A stretch of 64,000 bases of DNA, from contig JAFUPV010000027.1 in the NCBI GenBank assembly GCA_017472605.1, positions 62,001 to 126,000 of the forward strand. The letters run 5' to 3'. This document shows, piece by piece, positions 34,827 to 42,671 of the stretch. The notes below the pieces were generated by a model. It did not search any database, was not told where the DNA came from, and worked only from the letters and a program-made list of their open reading frames with translations. This DNA comes from Lachnospiraceae bacterium (lineage in GTDB: Bacteria > Bacillota > Clostridia > Lachnospirales > Lachnospiraceae). Position 1 is the stretch's first letter. Each line of letters opens with the position of its first letter. The position numbers and the translations under genes are program-made.

Positions 34827-36278
34827 ATGAGTACAGAAAAAGCAATCCCAACATGGGCAGCGCAGCTGCGCTGCGATCTGGAAAAAATGGCAGAAGAAGT
34901 AACGGCTGCCCTGACCGGCTGGAACGTCAGCGACCGCGTGGTAACTCCGGAGGAGTTTGGATATACCGGTGAAGGAAAGGCGACAGCGGCAATTCAGGCG
35001 GCAGTTGATTACGCGGCGGCACAGGGAGGGGCAACTGTGCGGCTGGCGAAGGGAGACTACGTCAGCGGAACCATTGACATGCGCTCGAATGTCCGTCTGG
35101 AAGTGGCAAAGGGAGCCAGACTTCTGGGCAGCCTGGATCTGGCAGATTATCCGCTGCGTGTGGCAAAGCGCCGCACGGTGATGGATACGAACATGGAGAT
35201 GCATCAGTCGCTGATTTTTGCGGAAGGCTGCAGCAACATTTCGCTCTGCGGCGAAGGAATCATTGACGGGCGCGGCAGCCGTGAGAACTTTCCGGGGGAT
35301 GAAACGCAGGGAAGCACACCGGGCAGACCGTTTCTGATCCGTGTGATTGACTGTGCCGACGTACATATCTGTGACATTACGTTGAAGGATTCTCCCTGTT
35401 GGATGCAGAACTATCTGAACTGCGACCGTGTGCTGATCGAGGGAATCAGGGTGGAGAATCAGGCAAACTTTAACAATGATGGAATTGACGTGGACAGCTG
35501 CCGGACCGTTTTGATCCGCAACTGCTCCATCAATTCCGGCGACGATGCCATCTGCTTTAAGGGAGCCGGAGAGCGGATGTGTGAGAATGTGCTGGTGGAG
35601 AACAATACCTGCTACAGCTCCTGCAACGCCATTAAAATCGGTACCGATACGCAGGGAAGCTTCCGCAATTTCCTTGTGCGCAACTGTAAGATTGGCGGAA
35701 TTTCCGAGGAGATGCGCCATGTGAAGCCGGTCGGCTGTGACTCCGGCATTACCTGGGTCATGGTAGACGGCGGCACGGTGGAAAACCTGCTGGTGACCAA
35801 CGTGGATATTGTCCGCGCAAGAAGTCCGTTTTATCTGCGCATGGATGATCGGGGCCGTGTGAAGCCGGAGGATCCCAAACCACCGGTTGGAACGCTGAGA
35901 AACATTGTCTTTGAGCACATTACCGGTTCCGACAATGGACCGCGTGGTTCCTATTTCCTTGGAATCCCGGCAAAGAGCATCGAGCGTGTTGTGCTTCATG
36001 ATGTGCATCTGACGCAGAGAGCGTCGCAGAAGCCGGTTTCCACCGAGGAAATGTTCGGGGAAATGTATCTTGTGTATCCGGACGCGCACATGCTTGGTGA
36101 TCTCTGCGAGCTGAGAGAAAAGAAGGGCGGTGAGGTGCCTGTCTCTGACGAGGCTCCTGCCTATGGTCTCTGGGCGAAATATGTGAAGGAACTGACCATG
36201 ATCGATTATCAGGTAACTCCGATTGGCGAGGAGAAGCGTCCGGAATATCTGATGAAGACAGAAGTGGAACTGAACTGA
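34827..36278 (+). CDS. GH28 family glycosidase (polygalacturonase-like)
   Basis: Cytoplasmic pectin-type hydrolase of 483 residues, with no signal peptide. It folds as a right-handed beta-helix. It opens with EEFGYTGEGKATAAIQAAVD and has the GH28 core NNDGIDVDSCRTVLIRNCSI, SGDDAICFK and SCNAIKIGTDT. The paired Asp (GDD) and the earlier Asp (NDGID) are the expected catalytic acids. The usual GHG motif of endo-enzymes is replaced, which suits exo-acting or rhamnogalacturonan-type members. The start follows a perfect ACGGAGG. It acts inside the cell, so imported oligogalacturonides are the likely substrate (inference); the sugar importer at 14-18 kb is one possible supplier. Confidence 0.88.
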   Translation: MSTEKAIPTWAAQLRCDLEKMAEEVTAALTGWNVSDRVVTPEEFGYTGEGKATAAIQAAVDYAAAQGGATVRLAKGDYVSGTIDMRSNVRLEVAKGARLLGSLDLADYPLRVAKRRTVMDTNMEMHQSLIFAEGCSNISLCGEGIIDGRGSRENFPGDETQGSTPGRPFLIRVIDCADVHICDITLKDSPCWMQNYLNCDRVLIEGIRVENQANFNNDGIDVDSCRTVLIRNCSINSGDDAICFKGAGERMCENVLVENNTCYSSCNAIKIGTDTQGSFRNFLVRNCKIGGISEEMRHVKPVGCDSGITWVMVDGGTVENLLVTNVDIVRARSPFYLRMDDRGRVKPEDPKPPVGTLRNIVFEHITGSDNGPRGSYFLGIPAKSIERVVLHDVHLTQRASQKPVSTEEMFGEMYLVYPDAHMLGDLCELREKKGGEVPVSDEAPAYGLWAKYVKELTMIDYQVTPIGEEKRPEYLMKTEVELN

Positions 36279-36335
36279 CGGCTGAGCTGTCTGATACGAT
36301 TCGATGAAAGTCGGATAAAAATTGAACGAAAACGG

Positions 36336-36419
36336 TTGAGTTTCCGGTGCGCTGGTGGTATACTGAAGTGTGTACATCAGAAACAACAGCGGGTGGGCAT
36401 GTACATGTCCGCCCGTTTT
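36336..36419 (+). promoter_or_regulatory. Isolated promoter followed at once by a terminator
   Basis: TTGAGT (36336-36341) and TATACT (36359-36364) with a 17-base spacer lead into a hairpin (about 36390-36415, CGGGTGGGCAT with ATGTCCGCCCG) and TTTTC. The product would be about 50 bases long. It may be a tiny RNA or the terminator of the GH28 gene with a chance promoter before it. Confidence 0.5.
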
Positions 36420-36449
36420 CTGTGCGTTTCCGGCGCGCAGGGAGAACGC

Positions 36450-36590
36450 GGAAATGGCTGTGTTTAAGCGGAAATGGCTGTGTTTAAGCAGAAATAGCAG
36501 CGTTTAAGTGGAAATGGCAGCGTTTAAGCAGAAATAGCAGCGTTTAACCGGGTATGACCGCGTCTCAAACGAGAATGACTGCGCATAAAA
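36450..36590 (+). repeat. Seven degenerate 20-base tandem repeats
   Basis: The unit GGAAATGGCTGTGTTTAAGC is present twice exactly (36450-36489), then three close variants to 36549 and two weaker ones to about 36590. The period of 20 is not a multiple of three and no coding frame uses it. There are no spacers, so it is not a CRISPR array. Confidence 0.8.
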
Positions 36591-36639
36591 AACGGACGGA
36601 TTTCTGAAACTAAAAGAGAATGCAGAAAGGAGAAAAACC

Positions 36640-36756
36640 ATGGACGGCTGTGACAGTTGCGGGCGAAGTAGCAGGACGGATTATCCGGATCAGATGAGCG
36701 TGGATCCTGACGGGACATGCAGGAACAGGAAGCAAACAGCCGTGGAGCAGAATTGA
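36640..36756 (+). CDS. Possible 38-residue leader peptide before mgtE
   Basis: A short frame with a strong ribosome site (AAAGGAG, seven bases before the ATG) in the 626-base gap before the magnesium transporter. The peptide is hydrophilic, with CDSC near the start and several Asp and Pro codons (DYPD, VDPDG). Inverted repeats with GCATG/CTGCATG sequence follow between 36785 and 36885. Leader peptides control Mg2+ transporter genes in other bacteria, so a similar role is conceivable. I recognise no M-box riboswitch core. Expression is not shown. Confidence 0.4.
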   Translation: MDGCDSCGRSSRTDYPDQMSVDPDGTCRNRKQTAVEQN

Positions 36757-36904
36757 TGGTCCGGCATGGTTTGCGTAACGGAAAGGCAGATGTGAGAATG
36801 ACACATGTGCCTGAATGGTCTGCATGTTTTTCTGCATGTGTTTTGCTGCAGGCAGGAAGATTCATCTGCATGAAGAATAGTCCATCAGCGCCCGGTCTTG
36901 GGTA

Positions 36905-38347
36905 GTGAAGAAGATGATGGATGAGAAAAATACTCTGTTGGAAGAGGAGAAAGAGAGGATCCCAGAAAGGCCCGACTACGAGCAGGAGCTTGTGGAAATT
37001 ATCCGCAGCTCGGCATCGGATGAGGAAATCCGGGAGGAGCTGGAAGGATATCATGACAATGATATCGCCGGCGTGCTGGAAGAACTGACTCCCGAAGAGC
37101 GTGAACGGCTCTATCGGATTCTTGGCGTGGAAGCGGTTTCGGAGGTCTTTGCCTATCTGGAAGAGGACGTTGAAAAATTCATCAACGAAGTCGATGAGGA
37201 GCAGGCAGCAGACATTCTGGAATCCATGGACGCGGATGACGCGGTTGCTGTTCTTGATGAGCTGGAGGAAGATAAGAGTACCGCCATTAAGGAACTCATG
37301 GATGAGGAAGCGCTGGAGGATATTGACCTGATCGAATCCTATGAGGATGATGAGATCGGAAGCCGAATGACGACCAACTTCATCGTGATTAAGAAGGATT
37401 TTACGGTTCGTCAGGCGATGAAAGCGCTGATTGAACAGGCGGCGGAAAATGACAACATTCTGACGATTTATGTTGTAAATGACGATGAAACGTTTTATGG
37501 AGCAATTGATTTAAAGGAACTGATCATCGCAAGGGACTATGTGGAACTGGAGACATTGATTGTGACCTCCTATCCCTATGTCTATGCGAAAGAATCCATT
37601 TCCGAATGCATCGAGGAATTGAAGGACTATTCGGAGGACTCCATACCTGTTCTTGATAACGACAATCACATTCTTGGTGTCATCACCTCGTGGGACATCG
37701 TTGAGGCGGTGGACGATGAGATGAGCGAGGACTATGCGATGTTAGCAGGTCTGACCGAAGAGGAAGAGATGCAGGAACCGCTAAAGGACAGCGTCCGCAA
37801 GCGTCTTCCCTGGCTGATCGTTCTTCTGTTTCTGGGACTTGGCGTATCGACAGTCATCGGTCTGTTTGAACCGGTCGTTGCCCAGCTGACCATTGTTGTC
37901 AGCTTTCAGTCGACCATTCTCGGTATGGCTGGTAACGTTGGAACGCAGTCACTGGCTGTGACCATCCGCGTGCTGATGGATGAGGGGCTGACCTGGAAGC
38001 AGGAGCTGAAGCTGGTCTGGAAGGAAATAAAGGTCGGCTTTACCAACGGACTGATCCTTGGTCTGATGTCGTTCGTGCTGATCGGTCTGTTTATCTATTT
38101 CTTTAAAGGAAAATCGTTCATGTTCTCCTATGCGATTTCCGGCTGTATCGGCGCGTCGCTGCTGCTGGCAATGGTCATCTCCAGCTTCATGGGAACCATG
38201 ATTCCGATTACGCTGAAGAAGATGAAAATTGACCCTGCCGTTGCGTCCGGCCCGCTGATTTCCACGATCAACGATCTGGTGGCAGTTGTTTCTTACTATG
38301 GACTGACCTGGCTGCTGTTGATTCAGGTGCTGCAGCTGGTGGAATAA
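36905..38347 (+). CDS. mgtE: Magnesium transporter MgtE
   Basis: Mg2+-selective channel/transporter of 480 residues. An acidic N-terminal domain (about 25-150, repeats with DDAVAVLDELEED) is followed by two CBS domains (about 155-280), which close the pore when Mg2+ is bound inside. Five membrane helices span 300-480. The pore motif is GMAGNVGTQS, and the family stretch IDPAVASGPLISTINDLVAV lies near the end. The start is GTG 36905 or the ATGs at 36914/36917, and none has a strong ribosome site. That weak start, together with the leader region upstream, hints at translational control. Two terminators follow. Confidence 0.94.
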   Translation: MKKMMDEKNTLLEEEKERIPERPDYEQELVEIIRSSASDEEIREELEGYHDNDIAGVLEELTPEERERLYRILGVEAVSEVFAYLEEDVEKFINEVDEEQAADILESMDADDAVAVLDELEEDKSTAIKELMDEEALEDIDLIESYEDDEIGSRMTTNFIVIKKDFTVRQAMKALIEQAAENDNILTIYVVNDDETFYGAIDLKELIIARDYVELETLIVTSYPYVYAKESISECIEELKDYSEDSIPVLDNDNHILGVITSWDIVEAVDDEMSEDYAMLAGLTEEEEMQEPLKDSVRKRLPWLIVLLFLGLGVSTVIGLFEPVVAQLTIVVSFQSTILGMAGNVGTQSLAVTIRVLMDEGLTWKQELKLVWKEIKVGFTNGLILGLMSFVLIGLFIYFFKGKSFMFSYAISGCIGASLLLAMVISSFMGTMIPITLKKMKIDPAVASGPLISTINDLVAVVSYYGLTWLLLIQVLQLVE

Positions 38348-38356
38348 CGGTAAAAG

Positions 38357-38401
38357 GAACTGCCCGTATATGCGGAACGGTGTATCGCCGGCAGTTTCTT
38401 T
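38357..38401 (+). terminator. Terminator after mgtE
   Basis: GAACTGCC (38357-38364) pairs with GGCAGTTTC (38390-38398, one G:U) around an inner loop with further pairing, followed by TTTG. Confidence 0.55.
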
Positions 38402-38410
38402 GAATTTCCG

Positions 38411-38473
38411 AAAAGAAGTCTGAATGCAGATATTGTTTGTGAAACGGTAATCTGTTTTCGGACTTCTTTTTTT
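38411..38473 (+). terminator. Second hairpin with T tract after mgtE
   Basis: AAAAGAAGTC (38411-38420) pairs with GACTTCTTTT (38461-38470) and seven or more T residues run to 38473. The loop of 40 bases is long. The following 330 bases to the MFS gene hold a repeat (38494-38513), a lone TATAAT near 38663 and otherwise AT-rich sequence without features. Confidence 0.55.
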
Positions 38474-38493
38474 GATTGCTTATATATCCGGGA

Positions 38494-38513
38494 GAATGTG
38501 CCAGTGGTACATT
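38494..38513. repeat. Dispersed hairpin repeat, copy 1
   Basis: GAATGTGCCAGTGGTACATT is a short imperfect palindrome. The reverse complement of 59600-59620 matches it in 16 of 20 positions around the same GTGCCAGTG core. Both copies are intergenic. Confidence 0.5.
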
Positions 38514-38810
38514 TACTTTGGTTGCTTTTCCATCGTTTTAAAGCTGCATGCGTAGCTTTAATAATGAATTGATTTTTATGAACGACAGATAAAGAGTGGA
38601 AAAACGACAGAATTGTTATAACAGTCAGCAGGATTCTGATAGCTTTTTGTGGGTGAATATATTATAATGGGAGAGTTGCGTCTGATGAGGTGAGATGACA
38701 GGTGGAAAAGAATTTCCGGAATGACGGAAACTTCTGCCTTTGATTTGCGTGAGCATCGTTTTTTTCCATTGTCGCGGCGCAGAGAACTACAGATAAGGAT
38801 GGATGTGGAT

Positions 38811-39977
38811 ATGTTTTCATTGTTATTAGCGATTATTTACATGGCTTTTATCAGCCTCGGGCTTCCGGATTCGCTGCTTGGTTCCGCGTGGCCGGTAATG
38901 CAGGGGGAACTTGATGTGCCTCTTTCCTATGCAGGAATTGTCTCCATGATCATTGCAGGAGGAACCATCATTTCCAGCCTGATGTCGGACCGACTGACCA
39001 GAAAGCTTGGCGCCGGACTGGTTACAGCCTGCAGTGTTGGACTGACCGCCATTGCACTGTTCGGATTTTCCGTATCCGGTTCGTTCTGGATGCTTTGTCT
39101 CTGGGGAATTCCTTACGGACTTGGCGCCGGAGCCATCGATGCGGCACTGAATAACTATGTTGCGCTGCACTACTCCTCCAGACACATGAGCTGGCTCCAC
39201 GCCTGCTGGGGTGTTGGTGTTTCCATCAGTCCCAATATCATGAGCTATTGTCTTGCAAATCAGCATGGATGGCAGATGGGCTACCGCAGCGTTTCACTGA
39301 TACAGATCACGCTGACTGTTCTGCTGTTTCTGACGCTTGGACTCTGGAAAAAGCGCGATTCTTCCAGCGAAGAGGAAGTATCCGCTAATCCGGTCACCCT
39401 CAAAACCGCGCTGAAAATTCCGGGTGTTCCCTGCGTTCTGCTTGCGTTTTTCGGTTTTTGCGCGCTGGAGACAACTGCCGGATTGTGGGCCAGCAGTTAT
39501 CTGGTAGAATTCCGGAAGGTGGGAGTGGAGACGGCAGCGCAGTTTGCGGCTCTGTTCTATCTGGGAGAAACAGCAGGACGTTTCCTGAATGGTTTTATAG
39601 CCGATCGGTTTGGGGATAAACAGATGATCCGCGTGGGGATTCTTGTCATGCTGCTTGGAACTGTTCTTGTGATGCTGCCGATTAAGGCGGATGGCGCTGC
39701 GCTGGCCGGTCTGCTGATCATCGGACTGGGAGCAGCTCCCGTTTACCCCTGCATCATTCATTCCACACCGGTCAATTTCGGAAAGGAAAACTCCCAGGCA
39801 CTGGTTGGTATCCAGATGGCCAGCGCCTATTGCGGCAGCACATTCATGCCGCCGCTGTTTGGCCTGATCGCCCAGCATGTGCACATCGGACTGTATCCGG
39901 TTTACCTGGCATTTTTTGCAGTGCTGATGCTGGTAATGTCGGAGCGGCTGAATCGGGTGACGGCGGGGAGACGTTAA
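38811..39977 (+). CDS. MFS transporter
   Basis: Major facilitator carrier of 388 residues with about twelve helices. The loop 2-3 motif is seen as SDRLTRKLGAG, and the matching second-half motif as ADRFGDKQM. The protein begins MFSLLLAIIYMAFISLGLPDSLLGSAWPVM, which resembles the FucP/GlcP-like sugar carriers and related uncharacterised clostridial MFS proteins (HACWGVGVSISPNIMSY in helix 5). The frame extends to 38721. ATG 38811 gives the usual length and lies after AAGGATGGATG, although the site is not ideal. It stands alone; no terminator follows before the AT-rich islet. The substrate is unknown. Confidence 0.88.
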   Translation: MFSLLLAIIYMAFISLGLPDSLLGSAWPVMQGELDVPLSYAGIVSMIIAGGTIISSLMSDRLTRKLGAGLVTACSVGLTAIALFGFSVSGSFWMLCLWGIPYGLGAGAIDAALNNYVALHYSSRHMSWLHACWGVGVSISPNIMSYCLANQHGWQMGYRSVSLIQITLTVLLFLTLGLWKKRDSSSEEEVSANPVTLKTALKIPGVPCVLLAFFGFCALETTAGLWASSYLVEFRKVGVETAAQFAALFYLGETAGRFLNGFIADRFGDKQMIRVGILVMLLGTVLVMLPIKADGAALAGLLIIGLGAAPVYPCIIHSTPVNFGKENSQALVGIQMASAYCGSTFMPPLFGLIAQHVHIGLYPVYLAFFAVLMLVMSERLNRVTAGRR

Positions 39978-40014
39978 TCATCATGCTGTCGCTTCAAATA
40001 ATTACAGAAAGTAG

Positions 40015-40043
40015 TTGACAGGTTATTTATCTCGTGCTAAATT
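40015..40043 (+). promoter_or_regulatory. Strong promoter of the structured RNA
   Basis: TTGACA (40015-40020), a 17-base spacer and TAAATT (40038-40043) preceded by TGC give a consensus -35 with an extended -10. Transcription should start near 40050. Confidence 0.75.
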
Positions 40044-40049
40044 ATAATC

Positions 40050-40228
40050 ACTGAAAAGCATAAGTGCTTTTGCGGTGATAGAGAGGAGCTAACCGTCCCG
40101 ACTTTGCGGGCAATAGAAATACAAAGGTCGTCTCTGCCTATGGAATTATCATAGGACTGCTCCCGAAATTGCAATTCACGAAAGAAAAAGCCGAGCCTGA
40201 GCCTAACAGCTCAGGCATTTTTCTTTTT
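40050..40228 (+). ncRNA. Structured RNA ahead of the PBECR4-like gene
   Basis: About 180 nt from promoter to terminator with no ribosome-site frame. The pairing visible by eye is a 5' hairpin AAAAGCA-TAAG-TGCTTTT (40054-40071), then a closing stem GTGA/TCAC (40075-40078 with 40176-40179) and GGAGC/GCTCC (40085-40089 with 40159-40163). These enclose two hairpins: CCCG/CGGG (40097-40110) and CCTATG/CATAGG (40137-40155). The palindrome AATTGCAATT lies near 40170. I compared it from memory with common riboswitches (SAM, lysine, THF, fluoride, ZTP, T-box, c-di-GMP) and saw no match. A 6S-like or raiA-type RNA is not excluded. Its position before a terminator and a foreign gene suggests an RNA regulator or antitoxin for that gene. 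Confidence 0.6.
40195..40228 (+). terminator. Terminator between the RNA and the downstream gene
   Basis: GCCTGAGC (40195-40202) pairs with GCTCAGGC (40209-40216), loop CTAACA, then ATTTTTCTTTTTT. The A-rich 5' side (GAAAGAAAAAGCCGA) extends the stem, so it may work both ways. Confidence 0.9.
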
Positions 40229-40268
40229 TCGGCAGAATATTTTTGCGAACAGGGAAAGGACGATAAAT

Positions 40269-41111
40269 ATGGAATCACTTGTTGAAATTTTTCAAAAGGC
40301 AAAAGAAGTGCTGTGTAAGTATGATTATTATATTTATACATCAAAACGTGTTTTGCGAGTAACAAATTCAGAATTAAAAATCCCCCATTTGATGGGATTA
40401 CAATATATTGGCAGACCGAATCAATATTCAGGAGATTATGGAGTATATGCAATTAAAAAGAAGAGGATTACACATGATTCGATTGCAAAATTGGTGAAAA
40501 AGTATTATCGAGGTGAGGAAAAGCAACGGATAATGTTTGAAATGATTTACCGTAAACTGAATAATCTGCATTTGTTGGAAGAAATGTTTCGCTCCCATTC
40601 GATACTTTATTTATATAAAAAGACAGAGAAATCCGCGTTTTTTTGCGATTACTTACTTGTGTGTACGAGCGGTAAAGCTATTTTACATTTGGGCTTATTG
40701 GAAGCGGTTGATAAAAAAGATGTTTATCACTGCAATTCTTTCATGGCAACATATCAGACAGATCGGGAGCGGGATATGTATTTCTGTAATCTGACTCAAA
40801 GCTATGATATTAATAAGATTGTACGGGAAGATAAAGATACAAAGAGAAGAGAGACTGTTTATCAAAGTGCCGAGAGCAGGGAGAGAGAAAAAAATGGAAT
40901 CAGAAAAATGTTGTTGCTGAATGGAATAGAACCGCAGGAAAAGCTACTAAGTGAGATCATTAAGATAAATATGAAGTTTGGAAAATACCATTTGCTTCAG
41001 GAACTGACAGATTTACCGACAATGCTTGCAAAATGTGGGGATGACGGTGAAAAAGTATTAGTAAATAGTTTGATGATGAGATTAGAAGAATCAACTAAAA
41101 CAGGCAGTTAA
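40269..41111 (+). CDS. AT-rich gene for a PBECR4-like protein (possible RNase-fold toxin)
   Basis: A 280-residue protein with a good ribosome site (GGGAAAGGA). The DNA is markedly AT-rich: the 60-base line at 40321 has 13 G/C, the line at 39421 in the MFS gene has 35. This points to horizontal transfer. Residues about 35-180 recall the PBECR4 domain (phage Barnase-EndoU-colicin-RelE-like nuclease fold): IPHLMGLQYIGR, then RIMFEMIYRKLNNLHLLEEM, FFCDYLLVCTSGKAILHLGL and YHCNSFM, matching the HL.GL, DYLL and CSF pattern I remember. The last 90 residues are charged and helical, without similarity I know. No signal peptide or membrane helix is seen. The family call is from memory and uncertain; the nuclease role is inference. 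Confidence 0.55.
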   Translation: MESLVEIFQKAKEVLCKYDYYIYTSKRVLRVTNSELKIPHLMGLQYIGRPNQYSGDYGVYAIKKKRITHDSIAKLVKKYYRGEEKQRIMFEMIYRKLNNLHLLEEMFRSHSILYLYKKTEKSAFFCDYLLVCTSGKAILHLGLLEAVDKKDVYHCNSFMATYQTDRERDMYFCNLTQSYDINKIVREDKDTKRRETVYQSAESREREKNGIRKMLLLNGIEPQEKLLSEIIKINMKFGKYHLLQELTDLPTMLAKCGDDGEKVLVNSLMMRLEESTKTGS

Positions 41112-41151
41112 ATCAAATGTGGCATGAAAGACAGAAGAATTACATAGAAAA

Positions 41152-41220
41152 TATCACCTGCAGAACATCATAGGGAAATCATGCAGGAAAGATTTCAGCA
41201 GTGATGTTATGCAGGTGATA
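41152..41220. repeat. Large inverted repeat at the islet's right end
   Basis: TATCACCTGCA..ACATCA (41152-41170) is repeated inverted at 41202-41220, with 17 of 19 positions pairing and a 31-base loop. There is no T tract on the plus side, so it is not a standard terminator. It may be the end of a mobile element or a folded 3' end of the AT-rich transcript. Confidence 0.65.
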
Positions 41221-41261
41221 ATCAAACCTCACCAGGTAATGATTGACAAATGAATGGAAAA

Positions 41262-42452
41262 TCAGTTCGGATATTCGTTCTTCACAAAAGCCTCCAGTGC
41301 CGCCAGCGACCGTTCTACCTTTTCTGTGTCAATGCAGTACGCCATGCGGAAATATCCGGGGACGCCGAAGCTGTCACTGGGAACGAGAATCAGGTCATAG
41401 TTCAGCGCTTTCTGGCAGAATGCAACGGCGTCTTCTTCCAGTGCCCTGGGGAAGATGTAGAAGGTTCCGCCGGGACGGACGCAGGTGAAGCCCAGCTCTG
41501 TCAGCTTGTCGTAGAGGAGATTCATGTTTCTCTCATAGACAGACATGTCACAGGTCATGTCCAGGATTTCGGAGACTGCCAGCTGGATGGTGGAGGAGGG
41601 ACAGTTGTGACCGATTCCGCGGGAAATCTGTCCCATCATCGGAACCAGATACGCTGCGTCCACGCACTCCGGATTGACTGCTACATAGCCGATACGCTCA
41701 CCGGGAAGGGAGAGAGACTTGGAATAGGAGTAGCAGGAGAGGGTGTTTTTGTAATATTTTGATACATAGGGGCAGGCTGCCTGATCGAACATGATCTCGC
41801 GGTATGGCTCGTCGGAAATCAGGAAGATGTCGCGTCCATATTCGGTGGATTTGCGGGTCAGGACATCGGCGAGACGGGTGATGGTCTCTTCTGAATAAAC
41901 GATGCCGGACGGATTGTTTGGCGTGTTGATCAGAATCGCACCGGTTTTTTCCGAAATCATTGCTTCCAGAGCTTCGAAATTGATCTGGAAGGTTGCTGTG
42001 TCAGCGGGAACCACCTTCAGAATGGCGCCGGTCTGATTGACATACTGGTTGTATTCCGGAAAGTAGGGAGCGAAGGTGATGACTTCTTCACCGGGAACGG
42101 TAACGGCGCGAAGCGCATGGGCAATGGCACCGGCAGCACCGCTGGTGGGGAAAATCAACTCCGGTGTATAGGCAACGCCGAACCGTCTGCTTAAGGAAGC
42201 GGCAACGGCAGCTTTGAAGGTCGGGTGACCAAGGCTTGGGCTGTAGCCGTGGAGAGCGGAGGAAGAGAGCTCGTCGTGGAGCCTTTTAACTGCCTGCGCA
42301 TATGCATCCGGAACCGGTACGGACGGGTTTCCGAGACTGTAGTCAAACACGTTTTCATAACCAATCTCTTTGCCGCGCTTTGTTGCATATTCAGACAGGT
42401 TGCGGATAACAGATTTTGCCTGAAGCATGTCTTTGTATTTCTGTGAAATCAT
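41262..42452 (-). CDS. Aspartate-type aminotransferase (class I/II)
   Basis: PLP-dependent transaminase of 396 residues. Landmarks are YSPSLGHPTFKAAVAASLSR, NTPNNPSGIVY, ISDEPYREIMFD and the PLP lysine in SYSKSLSLPGERIGY, followed by GGTFYIFPRA near the C-terminus. The subgroup resembles clostridial pyridoxal aminotransferases annotated as aspartate/tyrosine/aromatic transaminases. The exact amino acid is not decided. The frame extends to 42569, but ATG 42452 sits five bases after a perfect AAGGAGG. It is divergent from the second aminotransferase gene at 42672. Confidence 0.9.
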   Translation of the reverse strand: MISQKYKDMLQAKSVIRNLSEYATKRGKEIGYENVFDYSLGNPSVPVPDAYAQAVKRLHDELSSSALHGYSPSLGHPTFKAAVAASLSRRFGVAYTPELIFPTSGAAGAIAHALRAVTVPGEEVITFAPYFPEYNQYVNQTGAILKVVPADTATFQINFEALEAMISEKTGAILINTPNNPSGIVYSEETITRLADVLTRKSTEYGRDIFLISDEPYREIMFDQAACPYVSKYYKNTLSCYSYSKSLSLPGERIGYVAVNPECVDAAYLVPMMGQISRGIGHNCPSSTIQLAVSEILDMTCDMSVYERNMNLLYDKLTELGFTCVRPGGTFYIFPRALEEDAVAFCQKALNYDLILVPSDSFGVPGYFRMAYCIDTEKVERSLAALEAFVKNEYPN

Positions 42453-42671
42453 GGTGGCCTCCTTGAAAGATAAATTCGTTTGTGCCGCAGAATGGCTGAA
42501 ATGCGCCGGTTCGATGAAACCGGCCGGTTCGGTCATTCCGCGGTTTTTTTGCACAGTTTCTTTTATCATAGCTCAAATATAGGAAAATGTCCATGAAAAG
42601 TTTGCAAAAGAGAGGAGGATGTGGTAAACTGGCACTATTGGAAAAATAGTCGCAGGAAATGAGGAATTGCT

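Noticed and set aside
36450-36590. CRISPR array
   Set aside because: The 20-base units are directly adjacent, with no spacers, and no cas genes are present.
36600-36904. M-box (ykoK) magnesium riboswitch before mgtE
   Set aside because: The conserved M-box loops are not recognisable; the folding seen is limited to simple inverted repeats.
40050-40228. Lysine riboswitch, because of the GATAGAG-GGAGC and GCTCC ends
   Set aside because: The conserved internal CGCCGAAG-type core is missing and the downstream gene has no link to lysine.
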